64,000 nucleotides of DNA from assembly GCA_018262505.1 (NCBI GenBank), contig JAGSYV010000005.1:35292-99291 (forward strand). The letters are read 5' to 3'. Every line of letters starts with the position of its first letter. Position 1 is the stretch's first letter. The DNA is from Pseudomonadota bacterium. GTDB taxonomy: Bacteria; Pseudomonadota; Alphaproteobacteria; Rhizobiales; Pleomorphomonadaceae. Positions 38,587 through 48,215 of this stretch are shown piece after piece. A program made the translations under genes and the position numbers. A model generated the notes under the pieces. That model did no database searches and had not been told where the DNA came from. It worked only from the letters and a program-made list of their open reading frames with translations.

Positions 38587-41106
38587 ATGGGGAACAGGTC
38601 TGTCACCGACAGGACAGGGAGCGAAAATGGCATGTCGGTGATCCGGCTCTTGTTGAATGCCACGACGATTCTGTCAGCGCAGAAGCCTCACCCCCCCCTT
38701 GTCGCCAGAGGTCACATGATCTTTGCTGCACATGGAATGAGAAGGACCAGCGGCTTGGGCATCGAAGCGATCAGAACAGAACGTCTGCTTGGGCTCCTTG
38801 GCGATCGTCCAGAGCCGGTCGTTGTCATCGAAGCCCTGGCAGGCATGGGCAAGAGCCGTCTTCTCGATAACCTGAAAACCGCGTCTGAAACGTCGGCCAA
38901 AGGCGCGTCGCCAGACAAACGAGCTGGTTCGCTGTTCTGGGATGTGCCGTCTGAAGGACCCTTTGATCGGCTCGATATTGTTACGCCCTCCTCCCGGCTG
39001 ACGCTTGCCAAGAGACCTCATGTTCAGTTGCCGGGCCTGGACAGGCTCTTTGCCTTCGGACAGGCCTATCGCCTTGCCGAAGAGGCGCTCCTTTACCAAA
39101 CGGACGAACTCATTGAAGCCTTTGGCGAAAAGGCGGGATTGGATATCGCCTCCCAGACCGGCGGCTGGCCACTGCTGATCGACGACAACGGGCAAAGATG
39201 GATCGATCGCGACATCCTGAGCCGCTTCATCGCCGATGAAATCCTGGCGCACCTGCCGGACGAAACGCTCATCTGCCTCGCCATGATGAGCGCAGGAAGC
39301 AGAGTAACCGGGGGGGCGCCACCGCTGCCCCTGGCACGCCTTGATCCGTCAGGAGCGTGGATCATCGGCGGCCTTGAGTTCGCAGAGCCGCTTGCCGCGG
39401 CGCTCGCCACGGAGCAAAACCGCCGCCTGACCAATCCCGATCTATGTCCTTCGCTGGCTGAAGCCAGCGCCAAGCTGGGATTTGCCAGGCAGACTATTCT
39501 CGACATGCAGAGGGTGGAGGCCTTCGAGGCCGCAGAACGCCTGCTTGAGGCAGAGCACGGCTGGTATTTCCTCTACTTCCATGGCGCCACCGCCTTCGAC
39601 GAAGTTCTGGCCGGGTTCCCCGAAGAGGCGAGCCGGCAAAGCGACACCGTGGTGTTCTGCCGCGCCTTGCAGGCCTTGAAGCATGGCGAAGTATCCCTTG
39701 CCCGACGGCTGCTCGCCGACCGGTTTGGCAGTGAGACGCTTGATCCAGCCAAGGTGCTCGCTGTCCGCGGGCGCTATTCGGCGGAATTTCGAAGCTTTCG
39801 CCTGGTGATGCTGATTTACGAGGACATTCCGCTCACCGAGGAGCTCCTGCGGCTCGCCTTCGCCATTCTCGCCGACCTGCCGATCGAGGCTCATCTGCTG
39901 AGGGGCAGCATTCACAACGCCATCCTTGAGTTCTACCTGCGCACGCGCCGGTTCGCCGAGGCGGAAGACGTGGCGGAACGAGCCCTACGGCACTATCGCG
40001 CGGCGGGCGCCAGCCTGCTCGCCTTCTACATTTCGCTGCATCTCGCCATCATGCGCCTGATGTCGGGCGATGCGGCCTCTGCCGGAGAGTGGGCGAACGA
40101 AGCCGAACGCGACATGGCCAGCCTCGGCTTTGACAGTCCGCACGATCTGCTGCTCCTCAAGCTCCTCAAGAGCTGCGTTGCCTACGAGGAAGGCCACGAC
40201 GAGGCGCTGATCCAGTTCCTCAATCAGGATCTCGAGCTGTTCTCGCATGGCGAGATCTGGCCGACGCTCGTCGAATTCGCGCTGCAATACGGCAGCCAGG
40301 CCTTGTCGCGGCGCTATTCGACCATCGCGGCCCGCTCCTTCCTGGATCGCTGGCGGGTGTATCAGGTGCAGAACCGGCAGTTCCAGATGATGATCGACAG
40401 CCGGGAAGTGGTGGTGATGCAGAACGGCAACCGGTGGCGAGAGGCAGCCGATCGTCTGGCGCAGCTCACGACGCCGGTTACACAGGACGTTGCCTCGAAC
40501 GCCCGTGCGCTTGCTCGCCTTGGTCACCGAGACGAAATCGCCGTCGCGCTGTGCTGGCTGCGGCACATGGTGTTCGAAACACCGACCCGACCGGACCTCG
40601 TCGAGTGTCTCGCCGCCATCGAGTCCAACCTCGCCCTGACGGCGCGCCAGCGGCTCGGGGTGCAGATCTGGAGCGCCTATGTCTTCAAGCGTCAGCGCGA
40701 CCTGACGCGCGCCCGCGCCCAACTGCAGGCGACCTTCGAGACGGTGGCGCGCAACGGCTGCCTCGGTTCCCTGTCCGAAGAGCAGGCCTTTCTGGCGGAT
40801 CTGCTGGCCAACCGCCGGATTTCGGACTTCCTGTCGGCCTTGAGCGAGGCACGCCAGGTGCTGCGCCGGCTTCGCGACTTCGGGCTTGGCAACTCCGGCC
40901 TTGGATCGCGCAATGGCCTGTCGCGGCAAGAGACCAAGGTGCTGATGATGGTCACCGAGGGGGCGTCCAACAAGTTTGTCGCCAAGATGCTGCAGATTTC
41001 CGAACCCACCGTGAAATTCCACCTCGGCAACGTCTATCGCAAGCTTGGCTGCCGTAGGCGCAAGGAGGCGATCGCCGCCGCGCGGGCGCTGGGGCTCGTC
41101 GGCTAG
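38587..41106 (+). CDS. LuxR family (MalT/LAL-like) transcriptional regulator
   Basis: VVIEALAGMGKSRLLDNL P-loop; C-terminal LSRQETKVLMMVTEGASNKFVAKMLQISEPTVKFHLGNVYRKL; true start uncertain. Confidence 0.87.
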   Translation: MGNRSVTDRTGSENGMSVIRLLLNATTILSAQKPHPPLVARGHMIFAAHGMRRTSGLGIEAIRTERLLGLLGDRPEPVVVIEALAGMGKSRLLDNLKTASETSAKGASPDKRAGSLFWDVPSEGPFDRLDIVTPSSRLTLAKRPHVQLPGLDRLFAFGQAYRLAEEALLYQTDELIEAFGEKAGLDIASQTGGWPLLIDDNGQRWIDRDILSRFIADEILAHLPDETLICLAMMSAGSRVTGGAPPLPLARLDPSGAWIIGGLEFAEPLAAALATEQNRRLTNPDLCPSLAEASAKLGFARQTILDMQRVEAFEAAERLLEAEHGWYFLYFHGATAFDEVLAGFPEEASRQSDTVVFCRALQALKHGEVSLARRLLADRFGSETLDPAKVLAVRGRYSAEFRSFRLVMLIYEDIPLTEELLRLAFAILADLPIEAHLLRGSIHNAILEFYLRTRRFAEAEDVAERALRHYRAAGASLLAFYISLHLAIMRLMSGDAASAGEWANEAERDMASLGFDSPHDLLLLKLLKSCVAYEEGHDEALIQFLNQDLELFSHGEIWPTLVEFALQYGSQALSRRYSTIAARSFLDRWRVYQVQNRQFQMMIDSREVVVMQNGNRWREAADRLAQLTTPVTQDVASNARALARLGHRDEIAVALCWLRHMVFETPTRPDLVECLAAIESNLALTARQRLGVQIWSAYVFKRQRDLTRARAQLQATFETVARNGCLGSLSEEQAFLADLLANRRISDFLSALSEARQVLRRLRDFGLGNSGLGSRNGLSRQETKVLMMVTEGASNKFVAKMLQISEPTVKFHLGNVYRKLGCRRRKEAIAAARALGLVG
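38603..38641. promoter_or_regulatory. Inverted repeat TCACCGACA-N21-TGTCGGTGA
   Basis: Perfect 9-bp arms in the divergent region between methyltransferase and LuxR genes. Confidence 0.45.
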
Positions 41107-41305
41107 ACGGCATTTCAGACCAATACCTATACCTTTTTGCGCAAAACCTATCCGTCGGACTGCTTGAGAACCATTCGCGGGTTCCGCAACATCGACCCAA
41201 GTGCAAGAGACGAAAATCGTCCGAAACGACCGCGATCAAGCGTCGGCCTTTTGGCCCGCGCCGAAAAACAGCGGCGACAAAAATAACCACGAGGGGTCCC
41301 CGTCC

Positions 41306-42871
41306 ATGAACCGCAAGTCCCGCTTCCTCCTGACTGTCTTTGCGACCGCCGCCGCATCGGCCATGACCGCCGGTGCCCTGCAGGCCAAGACCGTCGTCAC
41401 CATGAACACCGTGCAGATCTTCGGAACCATCGATCCGGCCAAGATCTCCGACTACACCGACTATATGGCTGCCGTGAATCTCTACGACGGCCTCGTCAAC
41501 GTCGACCCGGCCGGCAATCTCGTTCCGGAGATTGCCGAGAGCTGGACCGTCTCGCCCGACACCAAGGAAGTCACCTTCAAGCTGCGCGCTGACGCGAAGT
41601 TCTCGGACGGCACGCCGGTCACCGCCGCCGACGTCGTCTACTCGGTCGAGCGCCTCCTCAAGATCAACCAGGGTCCGGCCAACCTGTTTGCCGACGTGCT
41701 GAAGTCCGGCTCGGTGACGGCGGTTGACGATCACACGGTGAAGTTCACGCTGTCGAAGACCTTCGCGCCGTTCCTCTCCACGGTTCCGGCAATCATGGTG
41801 CTGAACTCCAAGGTTGTCGAGGCGAACGCCGGCAGCGACGACGGCCAGACCTATCTTGCAACGCATGTCGCCGGCGCCGGCGCCTACACGCTGACGAGCT
41901 GGGATCGCGGTTCGCAGATGACCATCGACCGCAATCCCAACTACTACAAGGGATTCGGGCCCGGCCCAATCGACGAGGTCCGCTGGATCATCACCAACGA
42001 CGAAGCCACCGTGCGTTCGCTTGCCGCGTCGGGCGAGCTCACCATGTCCTCGCAGTATCAGTCGCCGGAGACCTACAAAGCGCTGGAAGCCATGGGACGC
42101 TTCAAGATCGTGGCCGAGGACACGCCCACCGCCTTCTATCTCAAGCTGAACACCAAGGTGGCGCCGACCGACGACCTGCATATTCGCAAGGCCATCGCGC
42201 TTGCCACCGACTACGCCACCATTCGCGAGGTGATCCTGCCCGGCGGCGAGCTCAACGGCCCGCTTCCCAAGAATTTCGCCGACTTCTATGCGTCCGACCT
42301 GCCGGCGCCGAAGTTCGACGTCGAGGCCGCCAAGGCCGAGATTGCCAAGTCCAAGTACGCCGGCAAGAAGATCCCGATCACCCTCGGCTATGTCGCCGGC
42401 ACCAAGTTCGAGGAAGAGATCAGCCTGCTGATGCAGGCCAACCTCGAACAGCTCGGCTTCGTCGTGACGCAGCAGGCCGATCCCTGGAACAGGATCACCG
42501 AGATCGCCAGCAAGGTCGAGACCAGCCCGGCGGTCAACCAGATCTTCTTCTCACCGACCTATCCGTCTCCGGACTCGATGTTCTTCACCCAGTATCACTC
42601 CAAGGCCGCCGGCACTTGGGCGTCCATGGAGTGGCTGCAGGACCCGGAAGTCGACAAGCTGATCGACGCCGCGCGCGCCACCACCGACAAGGCCGAGCAG
42701 GCAGGCTCCTACAAGACGCTGCAGCACAAGCTGGTCGACCTGCAGGCCGACGTCTTCCTGCAGACGCAGACGGTGCAGCACGCCATGGACAAGTGCCTCG
42801 ACGGCTTCAAGGCGGTGCCCATGCAGTCCTTCGACTACGACTTCACCAAGTATCACTGGACCTGCCAGTAA
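41306..42871 (+). CDS. Dipeptide/oligopeptide-type ABC transporter substrate-binding protein (SBP_bac_5)
   Basis: Signal peptide MNRKSRFLLTVFATAAASAMTAGALQA; LAESWTVSPDTKEVTFKLRADAKFSDGTPVTAADVVYSVER-like region. Confidence 0.93.
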   Translation: MNRKSRFLLTVFATAAASAMTAGALQAKTVVTMNTVQIFGTIDPAKISDYTDYMAAVNLYDGLVNVDPAGNLVPEIAESWTVSPDTKEVTFKLRADAKFSDGTPVTAADVVYSVERLLKINQGPANLFADVLKSGSVTAVDDHTVKFTLSKTFAPFLSTVPAIMVLNSKVVEANAGSDDGQTYLATHVAGAGAYTLTSWDRGSQMTIDRNPNYYKGFGPGPIDEVRWIITNDEATVRSLAASGELTMSSQYQSPETYKALEAMGRFKIVAEDTPTAFYLKLNTKVAPTDDLHIRKAIALATDYATIREVILPGGELNGPLPKNFADFYASDLPAPKFDVEAAKAEIAKSKYAGKKIPITLGYVAGTKFEEEISLLMQANLEQLGFVVTQQADPWNRITEIASKVETSPAVNQIFFSPTYPSPDSMFFTQYHSKAAGTWASMEWLQDPEVDKLIDAARATTDKAEQAGSYKTLQHKLVDLQADVFLQTQTVQHAMDKCLDGFKAVPMQSFDYDFTKYHWTCQ

Positions 42872-42882
42872 GCGGCCCGGCA

Positions 42883-42907
42883 ATGCGAGCGGCGTTGATG
42901 CTCGCAT
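42883..42907 (+). terminator. Intercistronic hairpin 1
   Basis: ATGCGAGC-ggcgttgat-GCTCGCAT. Confidence 0.45.
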
Positions 42908-42914
42908 CCTGAAT

Positions 42915-42940
42915 TCACGGGAGACCCCCTGCTCCCGTGA
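42915..42940 (+). terminator. Intercistronic hairpin 2
   Basis: TCACGGGAG-accccctg-CTCCCGTGA. Confidence 0.45.
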
Positions 42941-43010
42941 CGGTCGGACCGGCGCGCTGTTGCCAAACCGCGCCGGTTCGCTTCTTTCCCAAGGCCACGG
43001 AGACCGCTCC

Positions 43011-44036
43011 TTGGAATTCCTCCGCTTCCTTCTGCGACGTGTCTTGTGGTCGCTGCTGGTTCTTGTCGGGCTGTCGATGGTGATCTTCATCATCGCCCGT
43101 GCCGTTCCGGGCGATCCGGCCCGCATGGCACTCGGGCCGACAGCCACGCAGGAACAGGTCGCCGACCTGCAGAAGAAACTCGGCCTCGACAGGCCGATCG
43201 TCCAGCAATACGGCCTGTTCATCGCCGGCCTCGCCCACGGCGACCTCGGTCGCTCGCTGCTGACCGAGCGTCCTGTCAATGACGACATCCGCGATACCTT
43301 CGCGGCGACGCTGGAACTGGTGTTGGCCACCATCTTCATCGCCGTGGTGCTGGGCGTGCCGCTTGGCGTGGTCGCTGCCTACTGGAAGGATCGCTGGCCG
43401 GACAACGTGGTGCGGATCGTCGCCATCTTCTCGGCGGTGACCCCGAGCTTCTTCCTGGCTCTCTTGCTGCAGATCCTCGCCGGCTATGTGCTGCACATCC
43501 TGCCGACGACCGGCCGTCTGCCACCCAATTTCGATTTTGCCCCCACCCACACCGGCCTTGTGCTGATCGACTCGCTGATCGCCCTGCGCCCCGACGCCTT
43601 TCTTGAAGGTCTGCGCTATCTGCTGCTGCCGGCCATCGCGCTTGCCGCCGCCACCATGGGCCAGATGGCGCGCATCACCCGCTCCTCGATGATCGATGTC
43701 TCAAGCCAGGACTACATCGAGGCGAGCCGCGCCTTCGGCGTGCCCGAGTGGGTTCGCGTCTGCAAGTACATGCTGCGCCCGAGCTTCGTGCCGCCACTCA
43801 CCATCCTCGGGCTCGAATTCGCGTCGCTGATCGGCAATGCCTTCGTCGTGGAACTGGTGTTCGCGTGGCCGGGGATGGCCGCCTATGGCATCCGCACCAT
43901 CCTCCAGAAGGACCTCAATGCCGTGATGGGCGTGGTCATGGTCTCCGGCGTGTTCTTCGTTCTGGTCAACCTCGTCATCGACCTTCTGGTCGGCCTCGTC
44001 GATCCGCGCGTACGCATCCGGGGGAGCCGCCAATGA
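43011..44036 (+). CDS. ABC transporter permease (DppB-like)
   Basis: LEFLRFLLRRVLWSLLVLVGLSMVIFIIARAVPGDPAR; probable TTG start. Confidence 0.92.
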   Translation: MEFLRFLLRRVLWSLLVLVGLSMVIFIIARAVPGDPARMALGPTATQEQVADLQKKLGLDRPIVQQYGLFIAGLAHGDLGRSLLTERPVNDDIRDTFAATLELVLATIFIAVVLGVPLGVVAAYWKDRWPDNVVRIVAIFSAVTPSFFLALLLQILAGYVLHILPTTGRLPPNFDFAPTHTGLVLIDSLIALRPDAFLEGLRYLLLPAIALAAATMGQMARITRSSMIDVSSQDYIEASRAFGVPEWVRVCKYMLRPSFVPPLTILGLEFASLIGNAFVVELVFAWPGMAAYGIRTILQKDLNAVMGVVMVSGVFFVLVNLVIDLLVGLVDPRVRIRGSRQ

Positions 44037-44920
44037 GCGACGAACTGACCCTTGCCGAAGACGCGCCGCGCCTGTCGAGCGCCTACCAAAGCTGGTACCG
44101 TTTCTCGCGCAACCCGACGGCGATGATCGGCCTCGTCATCGTGGCTGTCTGCGTTCTCGCCGCCATCCTGGCACCGTGGATCACGCCGCACCCCGATCAC
44201 GTCGGCGCCGTCGTCAATTTCCGCGCCCGCCACCTGCCACCATCGGCGGACTACTGGTTCGGCACCGACAATGTCGGCCGCGACATCTTCACCAGGGTGA
44301 TCTTCGGCTTCCGCATCTCATTGATGCTGGCCGTGGTGGTTCTCGGCACCGCCATCCCGATCGGAACGATCCTCGGCCTGATGGCCGGCTATTTCGGCGG
44401 CTGGGTCGAGATCGTCTTCATGCGCTTCACCGACATTGCGCTGGCGATCCCGCCGCTTGTGATGGCGCTCGCTGTCGCGGCCGTGCTGTCGCCCGATCTC
44501 GTCAACTCGATGCTGGCCATCGCCGCGCTCTGGTGGACCTGGCACACCCGCCTCATCTACTCGATCACCCGCCAGCTCAGGACGCGGGAGTTTGTGGAAG
44601 CGGCCGAGACGCTGGGCGCCAGCAAGTTCCACATTCTGTTCCGCGAGATTCTGCCCAACTGCGTGTCGGCCATCGCGGTGAAGACGTCGCTCGACTGCGG
44701 CTTCGTCATTCTGGTCGGTGCATCGCTGTCCTTCCTGGGGCTCGGCATCCAGCCGCCAACGCCCGACCTCGGCACCATGGTTGCCTCCGGCTCGGCCTTC
44801 CTGCCCGACTACTGGTGGGAATCGGTACTGCCGGGTTGCGCCATCCTGTTCGTCGCCCTCGGCTTCAATCTGCTCGGCGACGGCCTGCGCGACCTCTACG
44901 ACGTGGAGAACGTGCGATGA
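44033..44920 (+). CDS. ABC transporter permease (DppC-like)
   Basis: HLPPSADYWFGTDNVGRDIFTRVIFGFRISL. Confidence 0.93.
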   Translation: MSDELTLAEDAPRLSSAYQSWYRFSRNPTAMIGLVIVAVCVLAAILAPWITPHPDHVGAVVNFRARHLPPSADYWFGTDNVGRDIFTRVIFGFRISLMLAVVVLGTAIPIGTILGLMAGYFGGWVEIVFMRFTDIALAIPPLVMALAVAAVLSPDLVNSMLAIAALWWTWHTRLIYSITRQLRTREFVEAAETLGASKFHILFREILPNCVSAIAVKTSLDCGFVILVGASLSFLGLGIQPPTPDLGTMVASGSAFLPDYWWESVLPGCAILFVALGFNLLGDGLRDLYDVENVR

Positions 44921-45762
44921 CCGACGCCCTGCTCTCCGTTCGCAACCTGTCGGTCGCGTTCACGACCTATGGCCGCACCCAACCGGTGCTGCACGGCGTC
45001 AGTCTCGACGTTCCCGCCCGCAGCCACGTGGCGCTGGTTGGCGAAAGTGGCTCCGGCAAGACGGTGACCATGAAGTCGATCATGGGCCTCTTGCACATGC
45101 CGCCGGCCTCGATCAGCTCCGGCGCCATCCTCTACGATGGCCGCGACCTCTTGACCATGCCGCGCCGCGAGCGGCTGAAGCTCACGGGCACCGACATGTC
45201 GATGGTGTTCCAGGACCCGATGAGCTCACTCAATCCGGTCTTCACCATCGCCGACCAGATGTCGACGATCCTGAAATACGCCGACAAGCGCCTTGGACGG
45301 TCGCGGTCGCGCCGACAGCGCATGGACCGCGTACTCGAAGTGCTCGGCCAGGTCAGGATGCGTGAGCCGGAACGCGTTGCGCGCTCCTACCCCATCATGC
45401 TGTCGGGCGGCATGCGGCAGCGCGTGCTGATTGCCATGGCGCTGCTATCGGAGCCACGTCTGCTGATCGCCGACGAGCCCGGCACGGCGCTCGACGTCAC
45501 CACCCAGGCGCAGATCCTGAAGCTGCTCAAGGATCTGGTCGAGGAACGCGGCCTCGCCCTTCTGATGATCACCCACAATCTCGGCGTGGTGCGCGAGACC
45601 TCGGACTACGTCTACGTCATGCACAAGGGCAAGGTGGTTGAAGAGGCGCCAACCGCCGAATTGTTCGCCGCGCCAAAGGTTGCTTACACCCGTGCCCTGA
45701 TCGACGCGGTGCCGCGCCTCACCGGCGCAAGGCCAACCCAACGGATGGAGGCCGCGCCGTGA
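44917..45762 (+). CDS. ABC transporter ATP-binding protein (DppD/OppD-like)
   Basis: [51 protein letters not shown]. Confidence 0.94.
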   Translation: MTDALLSVRNLSVAFTTYGRTQPVLHGVSLDVPARSHVALVGESGSGKTVTMKSIMGLLHMPPASISSGAILYDGRDLLTMPRRERLKLTGTDMSMVFQDPMSSLNPVFTIADQMSTILKYADKRLGRSRSRRQRMDRVLEVLGQVRMREPERVARSYPIMLSGGMRQRVLIAMALLSEPRLLIADEPGTALDVTTQAQILKLLKDLVEERGLALLMITHNLGVVRETSDYVYVMHKGKVVEEAPTAELFAAPKVAYTRALIDAVPRLTGARPTQRMEAAP

Positions 45763-46664
45763 ACGCCAGACAAAGTCCGCTTCTCGAGGTCGTCGATCTC
45801 GTCAAGAGCTTCCCCGTATACAACGCCTTCGGCAGCCGATCCGGCGAGCTCGTGGCGGTCGATCACGTGTCTTTCTCCATCCGGCGCGGCGGCATCTATG
45901 GTCTTGCCGGCGAGAGCGGCTCTGGCAAATCGACCATTGCCCGCATGATCATGGGGCTTCTCGCGCCAACCGGCGGCGACGTGTTGCTCGGCTCGGAGAA
46001 CATCACCGGCACGCTCGGCACCCGCGCTCGCTCACGCCAGGTGCAGATGGTGTTCCAGAACCCCGGTTCGTCGCTCAATCCGCGCCGCACCATCGGCCAG
46101 TCGATCGCCGTGCCGCTCGAAGCGCACGCTTATCCGCGCGCCGACCGGCGGCGGCGGATCACCGAACTCCTGGACATGGTGCAGTTGCCGGCCAGCTTTG
46201 CCGATCGCTATCCGCACGAGCTGTCCGGTGGCCAGAAGCAGCGCGTCGCCATCGCCCGGGCGCTCGCCGTGGCGCCGCAATTGATCGTTCTCGACGAGCC
46301 AACGTCGGCGCTCGACGTGTCGGTGCAGGCCAAGGTGATCGAGCTGCTGACCGAGCTCGGACGCCAGCTCGACCTCACCTATCTCTTCATTTCCCATGAC
46401 CTCAGCCTGATGCGCAATTTCGCCGACGAGGTGGGCATTCTCTATCGCGGCCGCATCGTCGAGAGCGGCCCGACAGCCAAGGTCTTCGAGCACCCCGAGC
46501 ACGACTATACGCGCCTTCTCATCGCCTCGGTTCCGGTGATCTCGGCCGAGGAGGAGGCCCTGCGGCCCCACATTCCCTTGATCGACGGAGAGATTCCGAC
46601 GGCGGAAAAACTGCTCGCCCTCCGGGAGAGCCAAAGAACAACCGAAGTTCCCAAGAGGATCTGA
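45759..46664 (+). CDS. ABC transporter ATP-binding protein (DppF/OppF-like)
   Basis: GESGSGKSTIARMIMGL; LSGGQKQRVAIARALAVAPQLIVLDEPTSALDVSVQ. Confidence 0.95.
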   Translation: MNARQSPLLEVVDLVKSFPVYNAFGSRSGELVAVDHVSFSIRRGGIYGLAGESGSGKSTIARMIMGLLAPTGGDVLLGSENITGTLGTRARSRQVQMVFQNPGSSLNPRRTIGQSIAVPLEAHAYPRADRRRRITELLDMVQLPASFADRYPHELSGGQKQRVAIARALAVAPQLIVLDEPTSALDVSVQAKVIELLTELGRQLDLTYLFISHDLSLMRNFADEVGILYRGRIVESGPTAKVFEHPEHDYTRLLIASVPVISAEEEALRPHIPLIDGEIPTAEKLLALRESQRTTEVPKRI

Positions 46665-46667
46665 CAG

Positions 46668-48215
46668 ATGATCAGAATTGGCATCGACGTCGGCGGCACC
46701 AATACGGACGCCGTCGTGATGGATGGCGCACGCGTACTTGCCGGCGTCAAGGCAGCAACGACGGCCGACGTCATGTCAGGCGTCGTCAACGCACTGGCTG
46801 ACGTGCTGAAGGCATCCGGCAAGGCAGCGGCCGACATCGACGTGGTGATGATCGGCACCACCCACTTCACCAACGCCGTGGTGCAGCGGCGCGATCTGGC
46901 CAAAACAGCCGCTGTCCGCCTCGGCCTGCCGGCAACGGCATCGCTGCCACCGATGGTCGACTGGCCGGAGGACCTCAGGGAGGCCATCGGCAACCTCAGC
47001 TATCTCGCCCACGGCGGCAACGAGTTTGATGGCCGCAAGATCTCGCCGCTCGACGAGGCGGAGCTGATCGGTATCGCCGAGGACATCAAGGCCAAGGGCG
47101 TCAACACCATCGCCATCACCTCGGTGTTTTCGCCGGTCAGCGACGAGTGCGAGAAGCAGGCCGCCGCCATCTTCGAGAAGACCATTCCGGGCGTTCACAT
47201 CACCCTGTCATCGGAGATCGGCCGCATCGGCCTCCTGGAACGCGAAAACGCGGCGATCATGAATGCCTGCCTGCGCGACCTCTCAAAGGATGTGATCGAG
47301 GCCTTCCGCAACGCCATCGCCTCGGCCGGCATCAAGGGCAAGTTCTTCCTGACGCAGAACGACGGCACGCTGATGGAAGCGGCCTTTGCCGAGAAGTTCC
47401 CGGTGCTGACCTTCGCCTCCGGCCCGACCAATTCGATGCGCGGCGCGGCGTTCCTCTCCGGCGTCAAGGACGCCATCGTCGTCGACATCGGCGGCACCAC
47501 CTCCGACGTCGGTTCGCTGCACAAGGGCTTCCCGCGTCAGGCGACGGTGGCCGTCGAAGTGGGCGGCGTCCGCACCAACTTCCGCATGCCGGACGTATTT
47601 TCCATCGGCCTCGGTGGTGGCTCGCACGTGGTCGAGACCGACAAGGGGATCAAGGTTGGCCCGACCTCGGTCGGCTATCGCATCATCACCGAGGCGCTGA
47701 TCTTCGGCGGCAAGACGCTCACCACTTCGGACGTGGTGGTCGCTGCCGGCAAGTACGATCTCGGCGACCGTGCCAAGGTCGCTCACCTTTCGCCCGCGTT
47801 GATCGCCGCCGCAGAGGCACGCATCGCCGCCATGCTGGAGGACTGCGTCGAGCGCTCGCGCCTGTCGCCGGATCCGTTGCCGGTCATCGTCGTCGGCGGT
47901 GGGTCGATCCTGGTCGACAAGCCGATTGCCGGCCTGGACCTGATCAAGCCCGACCACTTCGCCGTGGCCAACGCTGTGGGTGCCGCCATTGCCCAGGTCT
48001 CCGGCGAGGTCGACCGCGTCTACGCGCTGGCCGAAATGGGTCGCGATGCAGCACTGGCCGATGCCAAGGCGCAGGCGATCGAGGCGGCGGTCAACGCCGG
48101 TGCCGCCCGCGACAGCATCGAGATCGTCGATGTCGAGGACGTGCCGCTCGCCTATCTGCCCGGCAACGCAACCCGTGTTCGCGTCAAGGCCGTAGGAGAG
48201 CTGCATGTCGCCTAA
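46668..48215 (+). CDS. Hydantoinase/oxoprolinase family protein
   Basis: MIRIGIDVGGTNTDAVVMDG; IGTTHFTNAVVQRRDL; VVDIGGTTSDVGSL; FSIGLGGGSHV. Confidence 0.92.
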   Translation: MIRIGIDVGGTNTDAVVMDGARVLAGVKAATTADVMSGVVNALADVLKASGKAAADIDVVMIGTTHFTNAVVQRRDLAKTAAVRLGLPATASLPPMVDWPEDLREAIGNLSYLAHGGNEFDGRKISPLDEAELIGIAEDIKAKGVNTIAITSVFSPVSDECEKQAAAIFEKTIPGVHITLSSEIGRIGLLERENAAIMNACLRDLSKDVIEAFRNAIASAGIKGKFFLTQNDGTLMEAAFAEKFPVLTFASGPTNSMRGAAFLSGVKDAIVVDIGGTTSDVGSLHKGFPRQATVAVEVGGVRTNFRMPDVFSIGLGGGSHVVETDKGIKVGPTSVGYRIITEALIFGGKTLTTSDVVVAAGKYDLGDRAKVAHLSPALIAAAEARIAAMLEDCVERSRLSPDPLPVIVVGGGSILVDKPIAGLDLIKPDHFAVANAVGAAIAQVSGEVDRVYALAEMGRDAALADAKAQAIEAAVNAGAARDSIEIVDVEDVPLAYLPGNATRVRVKAVGELHVA

